Notes under the pieces: generated by a model
Database searches by the model: none
Seen by the model: the letters and a program-made list of their open reading frames with translations, nothing else
What the model was told of the DNA's origin: nothing
Part shown: positions 28,301 to 36,603 of the stretch, in pieces
How positions within the stretch are numbered: position 1 is the first letter of the stretch
Layout: every line of letters begins with the position of its first letter
Translations under genes and position numbers: made by a program
Source of the DNA: Branchiostoma floridae
Taxonomy: Eukaryota > Chordata > Leptocardii > Amphioxiformes > Branchiostomatidae
Length of the DNA stretch: 37,175 nt
Direction: 5' to 3'
Assembly (NCBI RefSeq): GCF_000003815.2
Contig: NC_049989.1
Location: 18,390,154-18,427,328 of the forward strand

Positions 28301-31293
28301 GTCCGTGCCATGCCATGACCGGATGTCGCCGCATTTCCCATAGCAACAGGTTTCGTCTCCGAGGACGGTTCTTCCTTGGCTGACGGGCTTTTGATCACTT
28401 CAAGCCAGGCGTGGAAGAAGGAGCACTTGTCAGGCAGGCCCAATGTATGAACGTCTTGCTGTATGATTGAGACGTGACGGCGATTCATGAAGTTTTCAAG
28501 TGTACGCGCTTGTAGTATCTTGTTCTCTGATCCAACGTCTCTTATTTCCTTCCGCACACCATCGATTTCTTTAGTGATCTCTTCCATTTCGTGTTTGATA
28601 CGACCAACATTCTTATGTATATTGAGAGGCACAGACTGACTCTTTCGATTCATGTACTTGATTTCTTTCAGCGTAAACTTCTTCAAATCTTCACAGTCGC
28701 TCCTTGATCCCGCTCGTACGATTCCCGTCTTCAGGAACTCGTGTATCCCCTCTAAGAACTGGTCCAGTGCGTGGTTGGTGTAGCAGACCACTAACAATGG
28801 ATGAGGGGCACCTCGGGTTTTCCATACATCTCTGTTGTGGAGCAGGGCTTTGACGATCTTGAGTCCGATGTAGGTCTTCCCCGCTCCAGGTGGGCCTTGG
28901 ATGACTGAGAATTGCCGAGTCAGGGCTGTTTGTACGGCGCCAAGTTGTGACTCATCTAGATGGAGATCTTCGCCAGATGGCCAGGCATCGGTGTCAAGGA
29001 TTGGCACTGATCTGGCTCGATCTATTTGAGGATACTCGGTTGAAAGTCGTTCTAGGTCATTGGAATCGTCTTCGACCTCCTCTCCGCCGCCACCGTGATT
29101 CCGTCGGAAGACATTGCCTATGCGCAGCCTTCGAAGGCGATCTGCTAAGGTCTTCTCTCGTTTGTTCCTTAGCTTATTCAGCTCTGGGATGTTCAGTAGT
29201 GGTGTCAAGTCAAACCGGACTGGCGTATCATCAGCAGGCCTTACAAGATAGCGGGGCGGCCCAATGGCCAGGTCACAACGCACGATGTGCTGCTCAAAGG
29301 GTAGATCACCTTCTTCTATCCCCTGGATCATCTTGAGAACGTGTCGGTATGACTCAAAGAATGCAGATGTTTCTACCATTACGTACACATAGTTGGGTTC
29401 TAGCCTTGCCACTGCGGCGACACCTCCCTCAAAACGGACATCGATGTTTCCATGACGTAGCGCCTTGGGATCTCTGTTTGCAACGGTGGCGAAAATCAGA
29501 GTTTCAAAACCGTCTACCGACAGGCACACAAGGGATCCAAAAATCAACCTTTTGGAAAACTCCCAGTTGACTCGTTGTAGGGAGGAGTTGTCAAAATGTA
29601 GGGTGTGTGTCAGGCCTTGGTTTGTGCAGTTTGGCTGAACGATGGAAACGCCGTTGTAGACGCGAATGTCTTGGAATCTCCTGCGTCGGCCGTCGCGTTG
29701 TTGGAGGCTAGCGACGTACTCCTGGATGCCCTCTCGCAAGGGTGCCACAAAGTCTTCCCTGTACAGTCGATACTGCACGTCAAGATAGTGCCCCAGGTCT
29801 CTGTATGGACCTATCACAAGATTGGGTCGAAGAAAGGGTTGGGTATCTGCACGGACTTCTTCTGGCGTAGGGAATTCAGGGTACTCCCGAAAATCGTCAG
29901 GTGCTTCGTCACCGGATATGTCGTCATCGTCGGTGCCGCTGCCGTCTGCAGCTGGTTTTGATGCGGTCTGTTTCACGCGTGCTCCTGTGCGCTCTCGTTC
30001 CATGATGCCGTCTCTTCGTTCTTTCAGTACATTCAACTTGGCCGTGATGTCTTCGCACTTATCATTTAGGATACCATTGTCTCTCAGCTGGCTGTAGGTT
30101 ACCTCTACTGCTCCCAGAGGACCGAGCACGCTGTCGTAGTGACTTGGTAGCCGCTCCATGATTTTCAGGAGAACCGTGAGAACGCTGAGCAGTACCGCTG
30201 GGAACCCTTCTCTCACATGTTCTGACTTCTCTGCGGGCATCTTGTAGATGAAGCCAGCCAAAGCAGAGTTCATAAGGGGGGTATCTACAACAGAGGCTAG
30301 CATCCGAGTCAGATTGCTCGACATTGAACAGTTACAAGCCTTAGCTAGAACTGCCATCAGGGGTTTTAGCTCCTTGGAATGTGGTTGGACACTTTTCAGT
30401 AAGCACTCGAAGGAGTTCAAATTCCGAAGAAGCTCCATCACGATGGTTTCTGGTTCCTCTTGCTGCATTCTCGCTAAGTGATGTACTGTGATCTGCCAGT
30501 TGACGCCACGTGGGTGTGCAGAGCGATCGCCAAAGTTGCGTTTCCACCCGTCTTGCCGTTGTCCATTCGATTGGTTTTTCGAGGCCTGACTCTTCTTTGA
30601 GGCATTCTTTTCTTGACGCCTTTGGTAGGATTGTGATTTATCATTCATGTGATGGTTTGGGTGTTCTTTGTACGTTCCGTCAGGTTGTCTCGACGGTCCT
30701 TTGTGATTGTTGCCAGGTTGTCTTGGATGTTCTTTGAATCCACTCTCAGAACGTCTTGGATCGTCTTTGCGCCTATCATCGCGCTTTCCAGGTTGATGTC
30801 TGTACGTGTTGTCAGGACGCTTTGACGTTTCACTGTGCCTACTGTCAGGCCGTCTGGGGTGTTCTCTCTGCCTACTTTCAGGCCGTCTGGGATGTTCTCT
30901 GTGCCTACTGTCGGGTCGTTTGGGATGTTGTTCTCCGTGCCTATTGTTTGGCCGCCTTGAATTGTCTCCGTGCATTTTGCCAGGTCGTCTCGAATGTTCT
31001 TTCTGCCTACTGTCAGATCGACTTGAATTCTCTTTCTGACTATTGTCATGTCGTCTTGAATACTCTCCTTGTCTACTGTCGGGACGTCTTGGAATTTTCT
31101 TGTCATCAGCAGTTTTGATCTTGCGTCCATCGGTTACTGCTTGCCTTTCTTTTTCAGGCCCTCCATCTCTTGATGCTTCATTCCTTGGCGTCACTCTACT
31201 CTTTGGGCGAGCCCCTGGTGGTCTGGGTGTCGTAGCCTTTTCGGACACATCCGACGAATAGGAGCCATTTTTAGGATTTTCTGTAGGATCCAT
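19142..31293 (-). CDS. ZNFX1: ZNFX1, NFX1-type zinc finger-containing protein 1 (four coding exons)
   Basis: Join, in order: 31293-24973, 24739-24611, 23809-23636, 19339-19142; all junctions are phase 0 and give 2273 aa. Domains: a basic tandem-repeat tract (70-214); a helical/armadillo-like region from about 265; an SF1 UPF1-like helicase with GPPGAGKT (800-807), CYTNHALDQF, EEAAEV (1356-1361), IGDHQQLRP (about 1380), VDNFQGEEND (about 1532) and ALSRARMG; NF-X1 type CGHRC/CGEPC repeats (about 1640-1910); a coiled-coil region; and a C-terminal RZ finger (GHWYKCPN-GHFYAIGECGG...CPDCG). Known of the family: mammalian ZNFX1 is an interferon-induced dsRNA-binding helicase linked to MAVS at mitochondria, and the worm protein maintains small-RNA inheritance in Z granules. 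The gene appears intact; human ZNFX1 is about 1918 aa, and most of the extra length comes from the two repeat tracts. Confidence 0.95.
19945..20632. repeat. Satellite array, 141 bp unit, about 4.9 copies
   Basis: TTCACGTTTATTTGATCTAA recurs with starts near 20010, 20151, 20292 and 20431. Each copy has ACGTCTCATATAC, ATTAAGTGGATTATAACGTG, TTTTCAGCAG and CATGTTTAAA in order. The last copy is truncated and lacks the TTCACG part. The array lies in the last intron of ZNFX1. Confidence 0.85.
20639..21789 (-). other. Unique GC-richer island in ZNFX1 intron; uncertain short ORFs
   Basis: Between two satellite arrays lies about 1 kb of non-repetitive sequence. On the minus strand a 53-codon frame from ATG at 20900 to TAG at 20739 is Cys-rich (MELCMCALCNL, then DCCTELRNRCDCFNC). 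An AATAAA follows at 20700-20695. Upstream, an 88-codon frame (21177-20911, TTG start) contains GGCHSVQAVVVGNRHR and RINRSRRC. I recognise neither. They are in different frames and no splice joining them is obvious. It may be a nested gene, an alternative ZNFX1 last exon or chance. Confidence 0.2.
21790..22870. repeat. Satellite array, 115 bp unit, about 8 copies plus a decayed one
   Basis: GGATTCAAAGATTAAAC recurs at an exact 115 base step (TTCAAAG at 21931, 22046, 22161, 22276, 22391, 22506 and 22621). Every unit carries GGGGGAGGTCTCCCC, a palindromic block, and AATACGCAACATTTCATATA. Divergence is low in the middle and higher at both ends; 22716-22870 is a degenerate extra unit. The array lies in the last intron of ZNFX1. 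Confidence 0.9.
22871..23635 (-). other. ZNFX1 intron, with an unrecognised 153-codon frame (23582-23121)
   Basis: The remainder of the last intron before exon 3. A minus-strand frame of 153 codons runs 23582-23121 (contains HIHLKVTHTARKQLFKQSF). It has no recognised domain and is AT-rich. Its length in AT-rich DNA is notable but not decisive; I treat it as probably non-coding. ACGCAACATTTTAT-like and CACGTAAATAA-like bits echo the two nearby satellites. Confidence 0.25.
23636..23809 (-). CDS. ZNFX1: ZNFX1 coding exon 3 (58 codons), first half of RZ finger
   Basis: A long pyrimidine tract and TTTCACAAAAG acceptor lead into DLFRRGTFLSTDD. The exon ends in GKGHWYKCPN followed by a GTTAGT donor. 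The closing GHWYKCPN is the first part of the RZ-type zinc finger seen at the C terminus of ZNFX1 proteins. Confidence 0.9.
23880..24110. mobile_element. Fold-back MITE-like element in ZNFX1 intron 2
   Basis: Two arms of about 80 bp are inverted copies, about 90 percent alike: TTACTATCAAT and CTTCCAACAGTGACT on the left match ATTGATAGTAA and AGTCACTGTTGGAAG on the right, and both arms carry a TACGTACCTCCAAATTT text. The roughly 65 bp centre has a further inverted pair (TAGTCTCA/TGAGACTA) around TCTCGCGAGA. Size, arm length and lack of coding capacity fit a MITE or fold-back element. The target duplication is not clear (possibly TA or TTA). Confidence 0.8.
24111..24610 (-). other. Rest of ZNFX1 intron 2, nothing named
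   Basis: AT-rich intron sequence between the fold-back element and exon 2. No repeat or signal is recognised. Confidence 0.4.
24611..24739 (-). CDS. ZNFX1: ZNFX1 coding exon 2 (43 codons)
   Basis: The acceptor GGGTTTCCAG precedes GTCAATGAC; the donor is TTGCAG|GTTAGA. It encodes a charged helix beginning VNDLHRELKRVHLEINQS, which continues the coiled coil at the end of exon 1. It is phase 0 at both ends and too short to be found as a gene on its own. Confidence 0.88.
24938..24972 (-). repeat. GTTT microsatellite forming the exon 1 splice donor
   Basis: On the minus strand the exon end GACCAGGAG runs straight into repeated GTTT units with one GTTTATTT interruption. The donor GT is the first base pair of the microsatellite, so the +1 to +6 bases are GTTTGT. 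Confidence 0.85.
24973..31293 (-). CDS. ZNFX1: ZNFX1 coding exon 1 (2107 codons)
   Basis: The ATG at 31293 has A at -3 and G at +4. An in-frame TAG lies 9 bases upstream, so translation must start here unless that TAG is itself the end of an intron (CTTCTTAG|AAGACGATGG is a plausible acceptor). The exon holds everything from the N terminus to the coiled coil. It ends at GACCAGGAG|GTTTGT, a donor that is weak at +3 to +6. Read-through into the intron adds 18 residues and a stop. Confidence 0.95.
27737..27935 (-). repeat. In-frame 18/36 bp repeat coding Asp-Gly-rich tract of ZNFX1
   Basis: Units coding TGDGDA, TGDGDV, TPDGDA or TGHGDA (18 bp, paired into 36 bp) occur between the Walker A and the EEAAEV motif. 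The plus strand carries three perfect TGACGTCA sites 36 bases apart (27798, 27834, 27870). The frame stays open. The tract is acidic and probably disordered. Confidence 0.85.
30650..31086 (-). repeat. In-frame 33 bp repeat coding basic tract of ZNFX1
   Basis: About 13 units of 11 residues around RPDSRHREHPR, e.g. RPESRQREHPR and RSESGFKEHPR, cover residues 70-214. It is rich in Arg, His, Pro and Asp with almost no hydrophobic residues, so it is likely a disordered, nucleic-acid-binding style arm. Confidence 0.85.
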
Positions 31294-32049
31294 CGTCTTC
31301 TAAGAAGTCCAATGTTCCATCGCGTTCATGAACGTACCCTAAAAAGGACAAATATAGCGGGTAACCTGTGTTTCACTATCTCTCGTTTGCAGGAGACTGA
31401 TTTAGCCCCCCGCCTCAAGAGTCTGTGGCCGTTCATCGGTAATCCGTTCTGTCTGACAATAATTACCTCTACGTTAGCATATATGCATAAATCAACCAAC
31501 ATAACGTTGCCAAAACTATAACTCCATTTTGCATGGAGGTAAAATTGCACTTTCAAAGGAGCGTGTGTACTTTGCAATTACCAATGTACTCTGAATTCTA
31601 TGCTAAATAGTATTCTATACCCTTATTGTCATGCACTCATGAATAGTGAAGGTAATATGATCTTTTCTTTCTGGACTGCCCGAGTCCTACCAAATACATG
31701 AGGATTCTGACAAAATAATTCTGTGAAAGAAAAGCGTAGGCATTTCATGTTTGCAGCTTTCGAAAATGACATCACTATCTGGCTTTTTGATTGCCATACC
31801 ATCAATCGGATCCGTACAATATTTACATCGTGCGCATAGCCATGTGAGCGCAGACACGCTTTGGTAACTCTGTCAATATATTCATGTATAAAACATATAA
31901 AGGCAGAGGTTACGGTCAGGTGAACCGTGCATTCTCAATTGGAGTTTCTGAATTATTGATTTGGTCGTGAAACATGTAAATCTTTATTGTTTTGTTAACA
32001 TTCCGTCGAGAACAATGCACCGTGACTGCTGCACTGAGTGAGTGTTTAC
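31294..32049 (-). other. Upstream region of ZNFX1
   Basis: This should hold the 5' UTR and possibly the promoter. A possible 5' UTR acceptor (CTTCTTAG) lies at 31300-31307. No TATA box, CpG cluster or convincing ISRE (GAAANNGAAA) is seen; TTTTCTTTC near 31663 is only a partial match. If a non-coding first exon exists further upstream, the promoter lies beyond this stretch. Confidence 0.3.
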
Positions 32050-33730
32050 AAACACGTCATAAGGAAATCTGATATGATGTAATCACTGAAACTGGCAAGC
32101 TGCCAAGAACGTAATAACTTTTCAACTTATCCGCGACACACTGGTTGTCGTCTCTGATCATTCACTAACGTTGGTGGGTTAAAGTTTACAGCTATGCTTT
32201 CAACGATGTTTCGTCATGGAAAACCCCGAAGCTAGACACCTCCTTCACACTGAACTGTGTCAGAACTGCACAGAATGATCTAGAATCCTGGCACAGTAGA
32301 CGTCTGCAACTAAGGGGGTGGGGTGGGGGGCATTTAGGGCAGTGTTGCATTGTGCCATTAGCTCTCAAAATGGGAATAGTGCCACGCAATTGCAAAATCC
32401 TCTAAAATCCTTCGTTTGTTTTCTGGAAAGATTTAGCCCAATGTGGAGCCTATCTTTCATCAGGATGAACAGGTAGGGTCGAAGATTTCACAATTTGTTC
32501 AGTGACCAGTTTAGTTGGTGTAAGGAAAGATTCGAGTTGTTGGATCCTGTGGTTGTTTGCAGAAGAAAACTGGGGTAAAAGGTGAGCTTCCTTAAATAGA
32601 GCCGGACTTTCTCGTCTCAGAGTTTCAGTAGAACAACCGCATGTTCTTTTCATGGTTATGAAGTAGACCTTGGTGATTTTCTTGAGTTCTTTGGAGAAGT
32701 ACTGTAAGTACTTAAGCGAAGTCTTGATTCAGTGTTTCGTATGTTAGATTCCAATGGGGAGACCAAACGTTTGCCCTTTATTACAAAATCTGCGAGAAGG
32801 CTATCAGAGCAGTGACAATTGATCCTCAGACTTTTGAGGGTGGATAAAGTACATGTGTATAAGGCTTGTATGTCCCAGTATGTCTTTCAAGACTTAAAAC
32901 ACTCCAAACACCGTGACCCCTCCGAAACTAAACAGAGTATGGATGGCACAGGAAGAAAGGTTGTACTTAAAAGTGGCTGACAGGATGGCATTTGGCGCAA
33001 CAGTTATGAACAATGGTAAGAACAGAACAAAGAAGGGACGCTTTCCTTTCCGATTCCACAATCTATGTGATACCCGCTACGTCCTGGCATCGAGATCAAT
33101 GTAAAATCAGCTGCTTATAACAAAACACTTCGTCAGGAAATTTGATATGGTGTGATCACCGAAACTGGCAAACTGCCAAGAACTAATCGACCTTTGAACT
33201 TATCTTTGACGACTGTTTGGTTCATTGATACGCCTACAGAAACCATTACTTCATTGTTAAATATAATTTGCCGGTGAAAGTTCACCACTATGCTTTCAAC
33301 GATGTTTCGTCACGGAAAATCCCGGGGTCAGACACTGCCCACGCACTGAAGTGTGACAGGTTATGCACAGAATGATATCTTGAATATTTTCACAGTAAAT
33401 GTTTGAAATGAAAAGGGGGGGGGGCGGCATTTAGTACATGCATAAGCTGCGTTTTACAACAGTGCGACTGAGTATACTTGACTATGGTCCTTGCTGTTGA
33501 AGGTATTCGACAGAGGCCCAGAACGCATTATGTCTTCAAACGATTGACCGCCCTCCCCCTGAAATGTAGCAGGATATGCCACAGGAAGAAAGGGCGTAGT
33601 TTAACATGGCTGACAGGATGGTATGTGGGGCAACAGTTATTAACAATGGCAAGAACGGGGCAAAGCGACGTAACGATTTCCTTTCCAAAATCAAAGTGGT
33701 AATCACTAGGTGCCACTTCCTACATGTGCG
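32050..33730. repeat. Degenerate tandem duplication (two unequal copies)
   Basis: 32052-32345 matches 33118-33455 (shared ATGCTTTCAACGATGTTTCG, CACAGAATGATNT, a G-rich tract and GGCATTTAG). 32926-33030 matches 33560-33670 (shared GTGGCTGACAGGATGG or ATGGCTGACAGGATGG, then GGCGCAACAGTTATGAACAA in copy 1 and GGGGCAACAGTTATTAACAA in copy 2). Copy 1 contains about 430 bp more than copy 2. No intact protein is seen; it may be old transposon debris. Confidence 0.6.
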
Positions 33731-34342
33731 GGATATAATAAATGTCAGATGCCAGCGAAGTGTATTTGTCATTAGATACTTTTTTTACACGTTTTACTTG
33801 GGGAATCACCCGATTATGTACTGTACAGTTAGTAAACTATAGCGCGGAAAGAATCTGCACTTTGGAAGGAAACTGGTACGGTTCCAAGATCAATAATCTG
33901 TTTAAGTTGCCGCCAGGGTGTACAGGTACCAACTACATTGTAATGTTTGAGACCTGACCCGGACACAAGCAACATAGAACCCAAATTGTGCACAAAAACT
34001 GTATTTTGTCATTTTATGCGGGGGGGGGGGGGGGGGGGCATCAAAGAATCTGTAACTACGTAGTCGAATGGGTGAAATATTTACAAGCAAAAAACGAGTT
34101 GTGATCACGATGAAGGCCATCTAGTGCCTTCTTTAAGCCGAGAGTTACAATTAGATTATATTAGATTAGATTGATACATATAGATCCCTCCGCGTGTTTA
34201 TCAGTTTTCGTCCATTTTGGATTTTCGCAGAGCGTACGCCGCAGAGGATATCATTCATATAATCGAATCAGAATGCCGTACGCGTACTACGCAATGGAAT
34301 GCCATTGCTTTTACGAGTTATGCTCGTTGTCCTAAACTATAA
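33731..34342. other. Interval with a 19-base G run
   Basis: A run of 19 G at 34020-34038 stands out. Otherwise there are only ATTAGATTATATTAGATTAGA-like simple sequence near 34150 and no supported gene. At 34336-34349 CTATAAATGCAAAT joins a TATA-like text and an octamer-like ATGCAAAT directly before the next open frame. Confidence 0.4.
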
Positions 34343-34996
34343 ATGCAAATCGACACCCAGTCAATGTTGCGTGACTGCACCGTCCATGTTTTCTACACCT
34401 ACCACAGAGTGACAGAGACGAATGCGAAAGTTAAGATATTTCGCACGAAGACTCACTGTTTGCAGGTGTACACAGTTGTCGCAGGTGTACCCAACTGTTG
34501 CAGCTATACCCAGGTGTTGCAGCTGTACCCAAGTGTCGCAGGTGCATGCAGGTATTACAGGTGTGCCCAGTTGTTACAGATGAACCCGACAGTTGTAGGA
34601 GTACCCAGCTGTTGTAGCTGTACCCAGGTTTTACAGGTGAACCCAGGTGTTGCAGCTATACCCAGGTGTCGCAGGTGTACGCAGGTATTACAGGTGTGCC
34701 CAGAAGTTCGTGACGTCCACACAGCAAGAACCCAGCTGTCGGTGCCGCACTTGCGTCTGGTAGCTACCTCCGTCGACGAGAGGAACTTATATATTCATTG
34801 TCTGAACTTGTTTATCTACCAAAATGCTTTCGTCAGCAACCGAAACCTACCGAGATCCCCTTCGGTCAGATTTAGCACAGGCAATCACAAGGCGAGACGT
34901 CATGTGGGCATTGTCAAATGGTATTGTGTCGTGTTATGTATATTGAACGAGACTGGTTTCGGTCGCGCCGAGCGGATGAGTCATAACGTTACATAG
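34343..34996 (+). CDS. Uncertain ORF (217 codons) spanning a 19 bp minisatellite
   Basis: ATG-initiated open frame. Residues about 45-120 form four 19-residue repeats (AGVPNCCSYTQVLQLYPSV and relatives), because the 19 bp unit cycles through all three frames every 57 bases without making a stop. There is no signal peptide, no recognised domain and no adjoining exon. Openness over the repeat is partly a property of the unit sequence, so coding is doubtful; the 95 codons after the array are also open. Confidence 0.2.
   Translation: MQIDTQSMLRDCTVHVFYTYHRVTETNAKVKIFRTKTHCLQVYTVVAGVPNCCSYTQVLQLYPSVAGACRYYRCAQLLQMNPTVVGVPSCCSCTQVLQVNPGVAAIPRCRRCTQVLQVCPEVRDVHTARTQLSVPHLRLVATSVDERNLYIHCLNLFIYQNAFVSNRNLPRSPSVRFSTGNHKARRHVGIVKWYCVVLCILNETGFGRAERMSHNVT
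34461..34702 (+). repeat. 19 bp minisatellite, about 12.7 copies
   Basis: The unit is close to GCTGTACCCAGGTGTTGCA. Copies vary at a few positions, mainly within the GTGTTGCA part and at base 2-4. Neighbouring units form pairs and triplets, hinting at a longer duplication (a six-unit block recurs with similar variants). Confidence 0.85.
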
Positions 34997-35283
34997 GTAC
35001 GTGACATGAATATCAATTACCGCACACTTCTGTTAATAGCACGGAATCCCGTCGGCTGGATAACTTCGCTTTGTTGTAACACCCGGATGATTGCACGAAA
35101 TATGCTGGCAAATGGGGTGTGCAATTAAACGGATTCTACTATATCATGTGTAACAACTTATTGTGAGGACTAGACCATATGGAGGGTGGGTCTTGCATTG
35201 ATCAAGTTGTTAGTCGAGGCCTGATTGGTTGAGGCTGGTGAGAGGAGTTCTCTGATTAGCTAAGTAGATATGCTATTGTTAAG
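34997..35283. other. Short interval, nothing recognised
   Basis: No gene, repeat family or signal could be named in this stretch. Confidence 0.35.
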
Positions 35284-35783
35284 TTTATTTATTTATTTAT
35301 TTATTGATCTTTAGGGTAGTCCCTTCAGTTAACGTAGTAACTGATTTCCAAGGGAGCCCTATATACATGTTCGCACATGTTCGCACAACGACGGGTTATA
35401 CCGCCCCTTACGGGGTGACACACCCGTCCGGGTGAATGATGTAGATCACCATGTGGCTGATACGAGACAGAAGTCGCCAGGCCTCCATCCGGGTGATTTG
35501 AAGTGAATCACCAACTTCCGACAGAAGGGATGGCACCAACGCACACCGCACCATCGCACGTGTGGGGGTTCTTTAACGTGCATGGGGTATGGCTCTCCCC
35601 ATACACGGGACCTCTATTTAACGTCCTATCCGAGGGACGACTCATTTTTCACTTGAGTAAAGTGAGGAAAGTCGTGTAAAGTGCCTTTCCCAAGGGCACA
35701 AGACCGGCAACACGGCATTCGGATTCAAACCGGCGACCTCTCGGTCACGGACCGAATACACTACCACTGTGCTACGCGGCCCC
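35284..35783 (-). mobile_element. tRNA-derived SINE
   Basis: On the minus strand it starts GGGGCCGCG with a pol III A box, TAGCACAGTGG (35774-35764), and a B box, GGTTTGAATCC (35731-35721), in a tRNA-like head that keeps an anticodon stem (TTCGG/CCGAG). A roughly 400 bp body follows, and the element ends in a repeated AATA tail (about 35300-35284). The body text around GTTCTTTAACGTGCATGG resembles a motif I have seen in repeats of several marine invertebrates, which is recall and not a search. No clear target duplication was found. Confidence 0.75.
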
Positions 35784-36130
35784 ACTAGCTACTTAAAGGG
35801 AAGATGCATTTGTTTAATTTGTCAGTTTGAGACCTTGGCTTCAGATGTGTACATATTACAGCTCTGTAGTCTGTAGTTTGTAGTGTAACATTTGGTAGAC
35901 TGATAACTACGATAAGACGCAGAAAAAGGATATATCATTCAATATCTATCTTTATTCATCATAATCACATTTCATGGTTACACTGCTGTAATGGCTTCTC
36001 TTCAGCATAGAACGGTATTGAAAAGTCATTTTGAGTACTAGTTGGATTCTTTCAAGACCTGTTTACGCAGACAGAATATTGCTACTGAACAGTGATTCCC
36101 AGTGAATCAAAGCCAATGCTAGAAAATCAC
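35784..36130. other. AT-rich interval, nothing recognised
   Basis: No gene or repeat is named here; it leads directly into the minisatellite. Confidence 0.35.
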
Positions 36131-36498
36131 TAACTGTATCGATTATTAGTTCTCAGTAAACTGTATTGGTTATGAGTTGTTAGTAAACTGTATTGGTTAT
36201 TAGTTATCAGTAAACTGTATTGGTTATTAGTTATCAGTAAACTGTATTGGTTATTAGTTATCAGTAAACTGTATCAGTTACTAGTTATCAGTAAACTGTA
36301 TTGGTTATTAGTTCTCAGTAAACTGTTTTGGTTATGAGTTGTTAGTAAACTGTATTGGTTATTAGTTATCAGTAAACTGTATTGGTTATTAGTTATCAGT
36401 AAACTGTATTGGTTATTAGTTATCAGTAAACTGTATCAGTTACTAGTTATCAGTAAGCTGTATTGGTTATTAGTTGTCAGTAAACTGTATTGGTTATT
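36131..36498 (+). repeat. 27 bp minisatellite with 162 bp higher-order repeat
   Basis: The unit is GTATTGGTTATTAGTT with ATCAGTAAACT, about 13.6 copies. Variant units recur at a fixed distance: TATGAGTTGTTAG at 36171 and 36333, and GTATCAGTTACTAG at 36271 and 36433. Both are 162 bases (six units) apart, showing that blocks of six were duplicated together. Confidence 0.9.
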
Positions 36499-36567
36499 AT
36501 CATATAGCCAGATGGAGTTGGCCAATCAGAGGCCCCCATTTCCCATGGGTTATCAGGCAGTAACCTC

Positions 36568-36603
36568 AAAAGTGGTCGGTTATTCTAATAACCGACCACT
36601 TTT
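36568..36603. repeat. Perfect palindrome, 17 bp arms, 2-base centre
   Basis: AAAAGTGGTCGGTTATT (36568-36584) and AATAACCGACCACTTTT (36587-36603) are complementary around CT. It follows the ATATAGCCAG/CCAATCAGAG module shared with 2092-2125, so it may belong to a repeat of which only part is visible there. Confidence 0.8.

Noticed and set aside
25108-31261. Numerous Cys-rich or Ser-rich frames on both strands across ZNFX1
   Set aside because: They are shadows of a single intact 2107-codon exon; the helicase and zinc motifs exist only in the chosen frame.
31650-31735. Interferon-type ISRE upstream of ZNFX1 (TTTTCTTTC, GAAAGAAAAG)
   Set aside because: The two-base spacing of GAAANNGAAA is not met; these are simple purine or pyrimidine runs.
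35715-35783. A functional tRNA gene on the minus strand
   Set aside because: It has A and B boxes, but the 3' part does not close an acceptor stem and runs into a long SINE body with an AATA tail.
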